A stretch of DNA of 64,000 nt from assembly GCA_007753915.1 (NCBI GenBank), contig CP036352.1, forward strand, positions 496,001 to 560,000, read 5' to 3'. The notes beneath the pieces were generated by a model that ran no database searches, was not told the DNA's origin, and worked only from the letters and a program-made list of their open reading frames with translations. Source of the stretch: Phycisphaerae bacterium RAS2. Lineage in GTDB: Bacteria > Planctomycetota > Phycisphaerae > UBA1845 > UTPLA1. Shown here piece by piece: positions 9,789 through 18,837 of this stretch; the first letter of the stretch is position 1; the number at the start of each line of letters is the position of its first letter. A program made the position numbers and the translations under genes.

Positions 9789-10628
9789 CTAATGCCCCAA
9801 GATCAATTTGGCGGGCTTGTGTTGAAGAGTCGTGCACAAGGGGCAGCGCACCATTTGATTTATGTCCAGTTCACAGTCCCAAGTCTTGCCGCAGGACGCA
9901 CAAGTTACTCTATTATCATTAACCCATGCAGCAACATGCTCGACGTGCGCAAGCCTAAACTCCAGGGTGCAGAGATCACAATACTTCTTGAAGACGGCTT
10001 CGGCGCCCGGGTCACCATCAAACAAAGCTGCGCGATGGTCATTATCATTGACAAAGTCCGAATACCCCCAGAAAGACACAGATTCGGCTCGCCTCATTTT
10101 GTATTTAACGTCACATCCAAATCGCCAATGACGAGAAATCTGTCCGTCTATCACCGAGAACAACTCAACGGGCACATGCAACAGTCGAGTTGAATCGAGC
10201 ACGTAGGTTGGGCTTTGAGGCGGATAGCAAAACATCGCGCAAACGACGTGAAATTCTCCCGCGAGCATTCCGTAGTCACGAAGAGCCCTTGCAGAGTGGT
10301 TTTGAATTGTCTGCACCAGCATTGTCGTTCGCTCCGTCCGGTCGATTACAGCTAACAATAGAAAGAAGTCGCGAAACCATCGAAATGGCTTGCGATGCAG
10401 AGGATTCTCCCCGATTCTGCTGACGGAGTAAACTGTCGTGTTTGGGCATCGCCACGGGTATGTGAATTGAGCGGGCCTGAAGCAGTTCAAGCATGGCAGA
10501 ACAGTCCAAACCAATTCCTTGGGTGCGCAGCCCAAAGTAACAATCAAGAATGCGGCTCCAGTCGCGTAGCGAAGGATGAAGGGCAACTTCTTAGTTCGCT
10601 TCATAACAGCCTTCTGTAGCGGACTCAT
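9789..10628 (-). CDS. Hypothetical lipoprotein with C-terminal zinc ribbon
   Basis: A 279-aa protein of no known family. A basic N-terminus leads to FLIVTLGC, a lipobox. Near the C-terminus CASCGKTWDCE...RCPLC supplies two CxxC pairs, a likely zinc ribbon. ATG 10628 overlaps the upstream stop as ATGA with GGAG 5 nt before it; ATG 10604 (MKRTKKLPF, AGAAGG upstream) is an equally good alternative. It is third in a run with 11220-11606 and 10625-11218. A decayed partial copy lies at 11643-11810. Base composition is visibly AT-richer than the flanks, hinting at acquisition. A zinc ribbon on an exported lipoprotein is odd, and the protein may instead be membrane-anchored with a cytosolic ribbon. 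Confidence 0.72.
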   Translation of the reverse strand: MSPLQKAVMKRTKKLPFILRYATGAAFLIVTLGCAPKELVWTVLPCLNCFRPAQFTYPWRCPNTTVYSVSRIGENPLHRKPFRWFRDFFLLLAVIDRTERTTMLVQTIQNHSARALRDYGMLAGEFHVVCAMFCYPPQSPTYVLDSTRLLHVPVELFSVIDGQISRHWRFGCDVKYKMRRAESVSFWGYSDFVNDNDHRAALFDGDPGAEAVFKKYCDLCTLEFRLAHVEHVAAWVNDNRVTCASCGKTWDCELDINQMVRCPLCTTLQHKPAKLILGH

Positions 10629-11218
10629 TCTGACTCCGGTGCAACACTGTGCAGGCCAATGACTCGGAGCGACTCTGGCGGCATATCAAAAAGTTCAGCG
10701 TCAAACTTCATGAGCGTTGCAGCACAATTGAGGCAGTAGTCAGCCGTTTCCTTATCCGGCAGGAGAACATGCTCATTCAGGCGGTTTGAGAAATACTCTT
10801 TAAACAATCGAACCAGCGGTGCGATTGAGCGAAACGCATCGCTTGCTTCCATTGCCCTCTGATGCCTTTCCAAATTGAATTGCAGGCCGGCCTCCAATAT
10901 TGAGTGACAATACAACTCCGTCACATCGAAGCCCAGAAACTCACCTGCCAATTCGGGCTTGTGATCGTCATAGATCATCTCGACTAGCTCGAATTTCTGA
11001 GGCGGCGTCAGCCTTCCATATTCTCTTATCAGCGCGCGGGCTTGGCCGAGGTCTTGCACGATTCCTCCACCGTCATTGGCGGGATTATTTACATACCAGA
11101 GGAATGCCTGATTAACAGGATGAACTTCAGGAAGTGCCTCCTGATATTGCGGCGTACCTCTGTCGGTGCCTCTGTAACAAGAATGGCCGAAACTCTCACC
11201 CAGTATTAGGAGGTCCAT
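10625..11218 (-). CDS. Hypothetical protein, middle gene of a three-gene unit
   Basis: A 197-aa soluble, acidic, mostly helical protein of unknown family. Its C-terminal half has the motif DYCLNCAATL. ATG 11218 follows the TAG of the upstream gene after 1 nt, so translation is probably coupled. Its own stop overlaps the next start as ATGA. Tight packing on both sides implies a complex or shared function with 11220-11606 and 9789-10628. Composition is AT-richer than the chromosome around it. Confidence 0.75.
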   Translation of the reverse strand: MDLLILGESFGHSCYRGTDRGTPQYQEALPEVHPVNQAFLWYVNNPANDGGGIVQDLGQARALIREYGRLTPPQKFELVEMIYDDHKPELAGEFLGFDVTELYCHSILEAGLQFNLERHQRAMEASDAFRSIAPLVRLFKEYFSNRLNEHVLLPDKETADYCLNCAATLMKFDAELFDMPPESLRVIGLHSVAPESE

Positions 11219-11219
11219 A

Positions 11220-11606
11220 CTAATCATCCAAGCAGGACAAATCTCTCTTTTTATCACGGGTTTGATACATCAGTCGGAAGTCCTTTATCTCTGCGGGCCA
11301 TGGCTCCTCATACGAATAACCTTCCAGAAAGTCTATCGTGCCGTTCTTCACATGGAGCACAAATCCTGCTCCATGCCTAAGGCCTTTCAGCTCGGCGATC
11401 ACATCGCCAATATGCAGATGTCCGCCGTGATCCAGTCGCGGTGCGGTTGGAGGTACATTGTATGTCGCAAAAAAACCCGCACCTGTCAGCTCAAAGTTTT
11501 CCAGCGTCGCAAGCGCAAATTGTTGCGCCAGGATTTGTAACTTGAGGTGTTCCCCTTGGAGCAACAACTTCATTACATCGCGTTCCAGCTTCCGATTGTG
11601 GTCCAT
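11220..11606 (-). CDS. Hypothetical protein with GAGFVLHV/LEGYSYEEPWP motif, first gene of a three-gene unit
   Basis: A 128-aa cytosolic protein. The C-terminal half carries GFFATYNVP, HIGDVIAELKGLRHGAGF and DFLEGYSYEEPWP. This pattern resembles small uncharacterised, immunity-protein-like families, but I cannot name one. ATG 11606 was chosen over an in-frame TTG at 11621; no clear Shine-Dalgarno is visible for either. It is directly coupled to the gene at 10625-11218. Confidence 0.75.
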   Translation of the reverse strand: MDHNRKLERDVMKLLLQGEHLKLQILAQQFALATLENFELTGAGFFATYNVPPTAPRLDHGGHLHIGDVIAELKGLRHGAGFVLHVKNGTIDFLEGYSYEEPWPAEIKDFRLMYQTRDKKRDLSCLDD

Positions 11607-11642
11607 GGCCAAAGCGTCCAAATGTCGAACAGGCGAAGCCGT

Positions 11643-11810
11643 CTAGCCTGCGGTGAAGAAGTTGTAACGGCACATAGGATTCTCCCCCACGCGATTGACG
11701 GAGTAAACTGTCGGGTTTGGACAGCAGCAAGGGCAATGAAATAGACCGGGTTTGAAGTAAGTCAATTGAGGCTATAGCGTTGTGTCGGCGCGGCATTTCT
11801 TGGTTCGCAT
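11643..11810 (-). pseudogene. Decayed partial paralogue of the lipoprotein gene at 9789-10628
   Basis: One frame reads MRTKK, then a stop, then PNPTVYSVNRVGENP. This matches PNTTVYSVSRIGENP and the MKRTKK start of the lipoprotein at 9789-10628. Nucleotide similarity is plain as well: GACGGAGTAAACTGTCG occurs at both 10422-10440 and 11697-11715. The copy has an internal stop, lacks most of the signal-peptide region and ends at TAG 11643, just before the start of the three-gene unit. It looks like a relic of a tandem duplication. Confidence 0.7.
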
Positions 11811-11895
11811 GACCGCCAATGGCCGCGGCCATGCCACCCGAGGGGATGATTCCTAAGTATTCACTTCGTTGTGCGGTCGGCGGCTCATTGCGCGC

Positions 11896-13629
11896 TTAGC
11901 GGCGGTTCAGATCATCGTCGCTGCCGGGGCGGGTCAGCAGGTACTGGTGCTTGAATTGCTCGCTGGTATGGGAGCGCTTGGCGCGGATGGCGGCATCGCG
12001 CCGGGCGATGGTCCCCGTGGGCAGCATGACCACCTGCACGGGCCCCAATCGCAAGCTGGCGCGTTTTGATTCGTACTCGATGTTCAGTTTGCACAGGGCA
12101 GCGTCGAATCGCGCGGCCAAGTCGGTCTCATACTCGGGCGACGCCTCGCGCGGTCCGGTTGCATTTTCCTCAACATACAGGCGATAGTGCGGCGGCTCGC
12201 CCCAGACCGGCGCGACGATGAAATCGGCGCCTGGTTGTTCGTGAGCGGCCGCGCGGTTCGCCACGGCGACTCGCCCTTGGAGAGCTGAAACCCGCGGATC
12301 GATGGCAACCGATTGCACCGCGGCGACGACCTGATGCTCGGTGAGTTTCTCACCTGTTAGCGAGCAGGTGTGCGCATCGCGGCTCAAGAACTCGATCATC
12401 GGCGCTTCGCCGAGAAAGCCCGTCACGCGCACGCGATCGCCCAGATCGTAGCGATACAGCCCGCCCGCGTTTGTCAGCACGACAAAGTATTCGGCTCCGA
12501 CTTGCAGCTCGTGACCGAGGAGCGTGTCGGGCCGGGCGCGGCCGTATTGATCGGCGGGGATGAACTCGAAGAACTGACCGGTGACGGCTAGGACGCCGGT
12601 CGCGGTTTCGTCGTCGATAGGGATGGACATGCGGCCTTCGCTGGCAATGAGACCGATGTCGCGCACTGGCGTTTCGCCGAACCACTGGCGGATTTGCGGG
12701 CGATAGAGGCCCATCGTGCCGCCGGTCCAGTGGGCGAGGAAACTCAATCGCCAATAGTGCTGGGGTAGCAGTGCATCGTGTCGGGCGGCGAGGGACTCGA
12801 GCTGTTTCGCGCGAGATTTGTCGGGCTTGAGGCGATCCCAGAGCACGGCGCGCACGTCGTTTGGAATGGGCAGCGATTCGTCGAGCTTGCCGTCATGCAC
12901 ATCGCGGATCAGCTGCGCGCGGCGGTCGTTTGCCGTGCGAGCGAGGGTGATCAGGGTGGCGGGGTTGGCGGTGACCATCCACGAGACGTCGCGCACGATC
13001 GCGAGCCGCATGATGGTGTAGTACTTCGCGGCGGCGTCGGGGATGTGGGCGACGGCGGGGTGCGTTGTGTAGTACCGCCGCACGAGTTTCTTCTGCGTGG
13101 CGGCGAGCAGGCCGGTGATCGCGCCGCAGGGCGCGCCGCCCGGAGCGACGTGATCGTTCATCGGGCTGACGACCTGCACGATGTGGCGCAGCATCGAGCC
13201 GGGGTGATCGAGCAGAGCCTTGAGGCCCCAGATGTTCCATCCGCGGCGGCAGTCGGCGAGGACCTCGCTCGTGACAGGGATGTATTTGGGTTGCGCGGTG
13301 GTGCCGCTGGTCATGGCGAACATGAGGACGCGGCTGCCGGGCGGAAGCAGCGCGGTGGTGTCGCCGCGGCGGACGCGCTCGATGTCGTCGGCGATGTCGG
13401 CATAGGTGCGGATGGGCACCTCGCGGCGAAAGTCGGCGTCGTTGCGAATTTTATCGAAACCGTGGCGCTTGCCGAAGTCGCTGGCGGCGGCGCGGCGAAG
13501 GATGTCGGCGAGCAAGTGCTGCTGGGTTCGGCGGGCGTCTGCAACGGCGCGGAAGAATCGGCGCGTTGAGAGTCGCGCGTGATTCGCGGCGAACTTCGCG
13601 AGAAGGGTGTCGAGCAGCTTCGCGGCCAC
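11896..13629 (-). CDS. GH3-family acyl-adenylating protein
   Basis: A 577-aa member of the GH3 auxin-responsive promoter family, part of the ANL adenylating superfamily. Plant members join amino acids to auxin or jasmonate; bacterial roles are mostly unknown. Motifs are FAMTSGTTAQPKYIPVT (ATP-binding P-loop-like), a second motif around GLIASEGRMSIP, and GGLYRYDLGDRVRVTGF, which holds the ribose-binding Asp. The frame also allows TTG 13635; GTG 13629 was chosen, and no strong Shine-Dalgarno separates them. It is followed on the same strand by nothing coupled, so no pathway context is given. Confidence 0.9.
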   Translation of the reverse strand: MAAKLLDTLLAKFAANHARLSTRRFFRAVADARRTQQHLLADILRRAAASDFGKRHGFDKIRNDADFRREVPIRTYADIADDIERVRRGDTTALLPPGSRVLMFAMTSGTTAQPKYIPVTSEVLADCRRGWNIWGLKALLDHPGSMLRHIVQVVSPMNDHVAPGGAPCGAITGLLAATQKKLVRRYYTTHPAVAHIPDAAAKYYTIMRLAIVRDVSWMVTANPATLITLARTANDRRAQLIRDVHDGKLDESLPIPNDVRAVLWDRLKPDKSRAKQLESLAARHDALLPQHYWRLSFLAHWTGGTMGLYRPQIRQWFGETPVRDIGLIASEGRMSIPIDDETATGVLAVTGQFFEFIPADQYGRARPDTLLGHELQVGAEYFVVLTNAGGLYRYDLGDRVRVTGFLGEAPMIEFLSRDAHTCSLTGEKLTEHQVVAAVQSVAIDPRVSALQGRVAVANRAAAHEQPGADFIVAPVWGEPPHYRLYVEENATGPREASPEYETDLAARFDAALCKLNIEYESKRASLRLGPVQVVMLPTGTIARRDAAIRAKRSHTSEQFKHQYLLTRPGSDDDLNRR

Positions 13630-13677
13630 GGTCAATCCAGTGTATGCCGCGCGGCCGATCCGACAAGCCGCGGCGAT

Positions 13678-14997
13678 TCAGGCGGGCGGAGGATGAGCGG
13701 GCGCGGCCGGCTCGGTCGTGTCGACGCACTTGGCGATGGCGATGTCGCCGGCGACGTTGACGACGGTCCGGCACATGTCGAGCACGCGGTCGATGCCGAG
13801 GATGATGCCGATGCCCTCGCCGGGGACGCCGACGGAGTTGAGCACAACGACGATCATGGGCAGGCTGCCGCCGGGGATGCCGGCGGTGCCGATGCCGGCG
13901 AGGATGGCCATGAGGATGACGACGATTTGTTGCTGAAACTCGAGGTGGACTCCGAAGACCTGGGCGATGAAGAGGATCGTAACGCCTTCGTAGAGCGCCG
14001 TGCCGTTCTGGTTGGCGGTGGAGCCGACGGTGAGGACGAAGCTGGTGATGTCGCGGCGGACGCCGAGGTTTTTCTCGGTGACGCGCAGGGCCGTTGGGAG
14101 CGTGGCGCTGCTGCTGCTCGTGGCGAAGGCGGTGAGCATGACCTCGCTGATTCGCGCGAAGAACTTGAACGGGCTGGTTCGCGTCACGACGAGAATGAGG
14201 AGCGAATAGACGACAAGCATCTGAAAGCCCAGCCCGCTCATGACGGCGACGACGAACCAGCCGAGCGTGTGAAGGATCTCCAACCCCAGCATGGCGGTGA
14301 GGGCGAAGACCAGCCCGGCGACGCCGAAGGGCGCGAGCCGCATGGCCATGTTGATGATCTGCATGACGGCTTCGTAGGTGGCTTCCAACAGCGAGACGAG
14401 CGGTGCGGTTTTCTCCGGGGCGAGCGTGATGGCGACGCCGACGATGAGCGAGAAGAACATGACGGCGAGCATGCCGCCGCCGGGGCTGGAGCCGTCCATC
14501 GCGCCGACCATTTCCTGGATCGGGTTCTTGGGGATGATGTCGAGCAGGGCGTCGCGCGGGGTCTTGGCGGCCTGGGCGTTGGCGAGTGTCTTCGTTGTGT
14601 CACTCGTGTAACGCTCCAGCAGGGCGGCGCGCTTCTCCGGCGAAAGGCCCGCGCCGGGTTTGAGCGACGTGACCAGTCCCAGTCCGACGGCGACCGAAAT
14701 GCCCGACAACACGATGGTGAACAGGAACGACTTGAACCCCACGCGGCCGAGCTTGCGCAAATCGCCCATGCCGGCCACGCCCAGCACCAAGGCGCAGAAG
14801 ACCAGCGGCACAGCGATCATGTAAATAAGTCGCAGGAAGATCTGCCCTGCGGGCTCGGCGACCCAGTGGACGAACCACGCGACGCGGGCGTTCGGCCCGC
14901 CGTCGGCGGCGCGCGGCGCCCATTCGTTCACGGCCAGCCCGGCCGCGCCGGCGAGCACCATCGATATGAGAATCCAATGGTGCAGTTTCAGGCGCAT
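13678..14997 (-). CDS. Dicarboxylate/amino acid:cation symporter (DAACS family)
   Basis: A 439-aa inner-membrane symporter of the GltP/DctA type, importing C4-dicarboxylates or acidic amino acids with H+ or Na+. Signatures are the serine-rich hairpin TSSSSATLPTA and the NQNGTALYEGV segment of TM7, followed by GIPGGSLPM. About eight membrane spans are visible. A run of Glu, Ala and Pro closes the C-terminus. ATG 14997 is preceded by GAGG. Its neighbour upstream is citrate synthase on the same strand, compatible with a role in organic-acid use, although the 49-nt gap contains no further evidence. Confidence 0.93.
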   Translation of the reverse strand: MRLKLHHWILISMVLAGAAGLAVNEWAPRAADGGPNARVAWFVHWVAEPAGQIFLRLIYMIAVPLVFCALVLGVAGMGDLRKLGRVGFKSFLFTIVLSGISVAVGLGLVTSLKPGAGLSPEKRAALLERYTSDTTKTLANAQAAKTPRDALLDIIPKNPIQEMVGAMDGSSPGGGMLAVMFFSLIVGVAITLAPEKTAPLVSLLEATYEAVMQIINMAMRLAPFGVAGLVFALTAMLGLEILHTLGWFVVAVMSGLGFQMLVVYSLLILVVTRTSPFKFFARISEVMLTAFATSSSSATLPTALRVTEKNLGVRRDITSFVLTVGSTANQNGTALYEGVTILFIAQVFGVHLEFQQQIVVILMAILAGIGTAGIPGGSLPMIVVVLNSVGVPGEGIGIILGIDRVLDMCRTVVNVAGDIAIAKCVDTTEPAAPAHPPPA

Positions 14998-15046
14998 GGG
15001 CGTGCCTCAAATATGACACTTTCAGGAGCGGGCCACGAACAGCCGG

Positions 15047-16189
15047 TCATCGTTTGTCCATCGGCGGGACGGGGCGCAGCGCCGGGCCGGTGTATTCGCT
15101 CAACGGGCGGATGATGCGATTGTTCGCGTACTGCTCCATGATGTGGGCGCACCAGCCGGTGATGCGGCTGCACACGAAGATCGGCGTGTACAGCGGGATC
15201 GGCACGCCCATCTGGTAATAGGCATGCGCCGCGGGGTAATCGAGATTCGGGTGGATGTTCTTTTCCTTGAGCATCAGGGCCTGCAGCGCGTCGGCGATGT
15301 CGATCCAGTGGCTCTGACCGGTTTCTTTGGTGAGCTGCATCGACCAGCCGCGAAGGATGCCGGCGCGGTGGTCGCCGTTCTTATAGACGCGATGACCGAA
15401 TCCCATGATGAGGCGTTTGTTGTTGGGCTGTGCCTTGTTGTGTGCGTTCAGGTCGTCGAACCACTTCTGAACGTTTTCTTTCTTGCCGATGTCGAGGAAC
15501 TGGTTCATGGCGGCTTCGTTCGCGCCGCCGTGCAGTGGGCCCTTCAGCGCGCCGATCGCGCCGCTGACGGCCGAGTGCATGTCGGACAGCGTCGAGGCGA
15601 TGACCCGTGCGGTGAACGTCGAGGCGTTGAACTCGTGCTCGGCGTAGAGGATGAGCGTGCCGTCGAAAACGCGGCCGGCGAGGTCGCTGGGGCGCTTGCC
15701 GAGGATCATGGCGAGGATGTTCGCGCCGTGCGAGGCGTTGGGGTCGGGCTTGATGGCGGCGACGCCCTGGGTCTTCTGCGACCAGGCGCCGAGTGCGGCG
15801 GCGGTCTGGCCGAGCAGGCGTTCACTCTTGCGCAGACAGGCGTCGCGCGAATGATCTTGTGCGTCGGCGTCGAAGTGGCCGATGATGGAGGTCACGGTGC
15901 GAAGCATGTCCATCGGCGGAATGGATTTGGGCATGTCGGCGAGGGCGCGGGCGGCCGGCTCGGGCAGCGTCATGGCGGCCTGCACGCGCTGTCGAAACGC
16001 GGCGAGTTGAGACTTGTTCGGCAGTTCGCCATGAATCAGCAGGTGCGCGACTTCGTCGAAGCAGGAGTGTTCGGCGAGATCGGAGATGTCGTAGCCGCGG
16101 TAGCGCAGGCTGGTTTGGGTGATTTCGCAGACGGAAGTCGCGCCCGCGTGGACGCCCTCCAGCCCGCCCTTGCTCGTGCTGTCCGCCAT
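15047..16189 (-). CDS. Citrate synthase (citrate/2-methylcitrate synthase family)
   Basis: A 380-aa type I citrate synthase that condenses acetyl-CoA (or propionyl-CoA) with oxaloacetate. Catalytic regions are ALKGPLHGGANEA (His), IMGFGHRVYKNGDHR (His) and the substrate-binding stretch around NLDYPAAHAYYQMG. ATG 16189 with GAGGG just upstream gives a standard N-terminus; the longer frame to 16288 is not family-like. Citrate and methylcitrate synthases cannot be told apart here by eye. No prpB/prpD-type gene is near, which mildly favours the TCA-cycle role. Confidence 0.94.
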   Translation of the reverse strand: MADSTSKGGLEGVHAGATSVCEITQTSLRYRGYDISDLAEHSCFDEVAHLLIHGELPNKSQLAAFRQRVQAAMTLPEPAARALADMPKSIPPMDMLRTVTSIIGHFDADAQDHSRDACLRKSERLLGQTAAALGAWSQKTQGVAAIKPDPNASHGANILAMILGKRPSDLAGRVFDGTLILYAEHEFNASTFTARVIASTLSDMHSAVSGAIGALKGPLHGGANEAAMNQFLDIGKKENVQKWFDDLNAHNKAQPNNKRLIMGFGHRVYKNGDHRAGILRGWSMQLTKETGQSHWIDIADALQALMLKEKNIHPNLDYPAAHAYYQMGVPIPLYTPIFVCSRITGWCAHIMEQYANNRIIRPLSEYTGPALRPVPPMDKR

Positions 16190-16380
16190 GATGCCCTCGC
16201 TTGATGGAGAATGGTTGGATGCGACGGGGCCATGATAAGGCCGCCGGCCGGGTGTGCCAATGCGGAACTTCGCCCATCTCACGATCAAACAATGCAGGCG
16301 GATGCGGCATGAATTGGGTATGATTGTCGCAGTCGATCGAATCCGCAGTAGCGCGCGGTGCTGCGATGAGATGCGTCGGC

Positions 16381-16407
16381 TTCGATTGCTTGCGCAATCG
16401 GCTCTTT
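16381..16407. repeat. Dispersed hairpin, copy 3 (GATTGC-TTGC-GCAATC)
   Basis: This is 25/27 identical to 1588-1614. Both differences fall in the stem and restore pairing, which points to selection on an RNA or cruciform structure. Here it lies in the leader of the permease gene, 29 nt before ATG 16436. Confidence 0.65.
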
Positions 16408-16435
16408 GATTTGACGTTTGGCTTTGGCGTCTCGC

Positions 16436-18289
16436 ATGAAATCCATCCGCTACCCGCTGTTCTGCAAGGGCGATCTCGACGGCTTTTTCGGCCTCGCGGT
16501 CGACAACCTCGTGCAGGTGCTGGTTATCGCGTCGCTGTGTAAGGAACTTTGCGGCTTTTCAGACACCCTTCTTTTTACGACCGTCTTCCCCGGCATCGCC
16601 GTCAGCCTGCTCGTGGGCAATTTGTTTTATGCGATCCAGGCGCAATGGGTCGCCCGGCGCGACGGCAACGCGACCTGCACCGCGCTGCCCTACGGCATCA
16701 ACACGCCGAGCGTCTTCGCGTACATCCTGTTCATCATGGCCCCGGTTTTTTCGCGCTACAGCGGCAACCCCGAGTTCGGCCCGCAGCGGGCCGCCGACAT
16801 CGCATGGAAGGTCGGCCTCATCGCCTGCATCGGCAGCGGGGTGATTGAGTTCCTCGGCGCGTTTCTCGGCGGCTGGATTCGCCGCGTCACGCCGCGGGCC
16901 GCGCTGCTCTCGGCGCTCGCCGCCATCGGCATCATCTTCATCGCCAGCCCGTTCGCGTTTCAAATCTTCGAGCGGCCTCTCGTCGCCATGGTGCCGCTGT
17001 TCATCGTGCTGATCGGCTACTTCGGGCATGTGCGATTTCCGTTTGGCTTGCCCGCCGGACTCGTTGCCGTCCTGGTCGGGACAGCGCTGGCATGGACCGT
17101 GCCGCTGGCCGTCGGCACCCCGATCATGGATGCGGACAGGGTGCGCGAGGCCGCGAAGCTCGTCGCGGTTCATAAGCCAACGCTGTGCTGGGGCGACATC
17201 GTCAGCCTGATGACGACCGACCGGAATCTGCTCTGGTCGTTTCTCGGCGTCATCGTGCCGATGGGGCTCGTCAACGCGATCGGCTCGCTGCAGAACATCG
17301 AGTCGGCCGAGGCCGCGGGCGACCGATACCACACCGGCGTCAGCATGGCCGTCAACGGCGTCGGCACGATCGCCGCCGGACTGTTCGGCAGTTGCTTCCC
17401 GACAACCATCTACATCGGCCATCCCGGCTGGAAGGCCCTGGGCGCGCGCAGCGGCTACTCCATTCTCAACGGCCTGTTCTTCACCATCGCGTTCACGCTC
17501 GGGCTGGGCGCGCTCATTGTCAGCGTCATCCCCATGGAAAGCGGCATGGCGATCGTCATGTACATCGGCATCATCATTGCCGCGCAGAGTTACTCGGCCG
17601 TACCGACGCGGCATTATCCGGCCGTGGCGATCGGTTTCTTTCCCGCGGTGGCGATGATCGCGGTGTTGCTGGTGCCGGCGATTCTCACCGGCAGCGGCGC
17701 GACGGGCGGCATCCTGCCGATGCTGGTCGCGCACGGGGAGAAGCTCAAGACCGCGTTGACGGACAGCTGGTGGCCCATTGGTGTTTACTCGCTGGCCGGG
17801 GCGAACAGCGGGTTTGTCATCACGGGGATCATCTTCTCGGCGGCGTGCGCCTGTTTGATCGACCGGCGATTTCGACCCGCGGCGATCTGGTGCTTCATCG
17901 GAGCGGCCATGACGCTGCTCGGTTTTCAGCACGCGTTTCGCGTGGAGCCGGGGCCGTTCGCGTTGAGTCCGCAGGAATTGTTGTTCTATCAGCGGACGGA
18001 GGAATACTTCGCGGGCACGCGGTTCTTCGTGAACTTCCCCGAGCATACGTACCTGCATCGTGCGTATCAGATCGCGGGCGGCTACGCGCTCGCCGGTGTG
18101 ATGATGTGGGTGATGCACGCGCTGCGCGCCCGCGGGCGAGCCTTTGGCGACCTCGCCGTGGACGTGCACGACATGCCGCTGCAAGGCGGCGTTGTTCCGA
18201 GTCGGGCCGGTCACGGCCCGGAATCAGAATCGCAATCGGCGGAGCTACCAGACAAATCGGCCGAGCAGGAATCCGAGCTGCGACCGTGA
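16436..18289 (+). CDS. NCS2/xanthine-uracil-like membrane permease
   Basis: A 617-aa polytopic protein with roughly 12-14 membrane segments, resembling the xanthine/uracil/vitamin C permease superfamily. Typical features are an N-terminal DNLVQVLVIASLCKE span, TALPYGINTPSVFAY in TM3 and the SLQNIESAEAAGDRY segment of TM8. The in-frame TTG at 16418 was rejected in favour of ATG 16436. The last residues (ESELRP) are encoded inside a short dispersed repeat also found at 46071-46092. The substrate is not predictable from sequence alone. Confidence 0.88.
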   Translation: MKSIRYPLFCKGDLDGFFGLAVDNLVQVLVIASLCKELCGFSDTLLFTTVFPGIAVSLLVGNLFYAIQAQWVARRDGNATCTALPYGINTPSVFAYILFIMAPVFSRYSGNPEFGPQRAADIAWKVGLIACIGSGVIEFLGAFLGGWIRRVTPRAALLSALAAIGIIFIASPFAFQIFERPLVAMVPLFIVLIGYFGHVRFPFGLPAGLVAVLVGTALAWTVPLAVGTPIMDADRVREAAKLVAVHKPTLCWGDIVSLMTTDRNLLWSFLGVIVPMGLVNAIGSLQNIESAEAAGDRYHTGVSMAVNGVGTIAAGLFGSCFPTTIYIGHPGWKALGARSGYSILNGLFFTIAFTLGLGALIVSVIPMESGMAIVMYIGIIIAAQSYSAVPTRHYPAVAIGFFPAVAMIAVLLVPAILTGSGATGGILPMLVAHGEKLKTALTDSWWPIGVYSLAGANSGFVITGIIFSAACACLIDRRFRPAAIWCFIGAAMTLLGFQHAFRVEPGPFALSPQELLFYQRTEEYFAGTRFFVNFPEHTYLHRAYQIAGGYALAGVMMWVMHALRARGRAFGDLAVDVHDMPLQGGVVPSRAGHGPESESQSAELPDKSAEQESELRP

Positions 18290-18291
18290 GG
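18270..18291. repeat. 22-bp dispersed repeat overlapping the permease stop codon
   Basis: AATCCGAGCTGCGACCGTGA followed by GG matches 46071-46092 at 21 of 22 positions. It encodes the final residues and stop of the permease at 16436-18289, so the gene end seems to have been captured from a repeat. Confidence 0.55.
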
Positions 18292-18401
18292 CCTGGGACT
18301 TGCCGTGACGCAAAGCGCCGAGCAACGCAGCGATGAGCGCGTGGCCCGAAGGAACCGGAATCTTGGCCGTCGACATTCGCGGCCTGAATGGAGCAGTTTC
18401 C

Positions 18402-18770
18402 ATGGCATCCAATCGCATCGTTCACTTCGAAATCCCCGCGGACCAGCCGGGGCAGTTGACAAAATTCTACGGCGAGCTGTTCGGCTGGAAGTTCACCAAG
18501 GCCCCGTTTGACGGACCGGAGTACTGGCTGGCCGACACCGGCTCGGATCAGCCCGGCATCAACGGCGCGGTCATGCAGCGCATGCATCCGCAGCATCCGT
18601 GGATGAATTACGTCGAGGTGGAGAGCATCGACGCCGCCATCGCGAAGGCGACGAAGCTCGGGGCCGAGGTCGCCCTGCCTCGCACGCCCGTGCCCGGCGT
18701 CGGCGCGTACGCGGCGATCAAAGACCCGCAGGGCAATATCTGCGGTCTGTGGGAACAGGGCGGGCAGTAG
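18402..18770 (+). CDS. VOC-family (glyoxalase-like) protein
   Basis: A 122-aa vicinal-oxygen-chelate fold protein of the glyoxalase/bleomycin-resistance type. It has two beta-alpha-beta modules: HFEIPADQPGQLTKFYGELFGWKF at the N-terminus and KDPQGNICGLWEQ at the C-terminus. ATG 18402 has GGAG 9 nt upstream; the longer frame from 18333 is not family-like. Metal-ligand His/Glu positions are only partly visible, so catalytic activity is uncertain. A second VOC gene follows at 18966. Confidence 0.88.
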   Translation: MASNRIVHFEIPADQPGQLTKFYGELFGWKFTKAPFDGPEYWLADTGSDQPGINGAVMQRMHPQHPWMNYVEVESIDAAIAKATKLGAEVALPRTPVPGVGAYAAIKDPQGNICGLWEQGGQ

Positions 18771-18812
18771 GCTGAATTGATTGCGATTCCAACATGCTGG
18801 AACGACTGCCTT

Positions 18813-18837
18813 GTCATTCCCGCGAAAGCGGGAGTCC
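18813..18837. repeat. REP-like hairpin GTCATTCCCGCG...GCGGGAGTCC, copy 1
   Basis: This 25-nt inverted repeat recurs in the opposite orientation at 32650-32674 with only two loop differences. It lies between the two VOC genes. Such CATTCCCGC-GCGGGA elements are widespread in bacterial intergenic DNA. Confidence 0.7.

Noticed and set aside
11491-11832. A 113-residue minus-strand open frame
   Set aside because: It overlaps a better-supported gene and reads the relic copy in a frame other than the one matching the lipoprotein.
13579-15114. A 511-residue plus-strand frame rich in Asp, Glu, Gly and His
   Set aside because: It is antisense to the dicarboxylate symporter and citrate synthase end, with no family motif.
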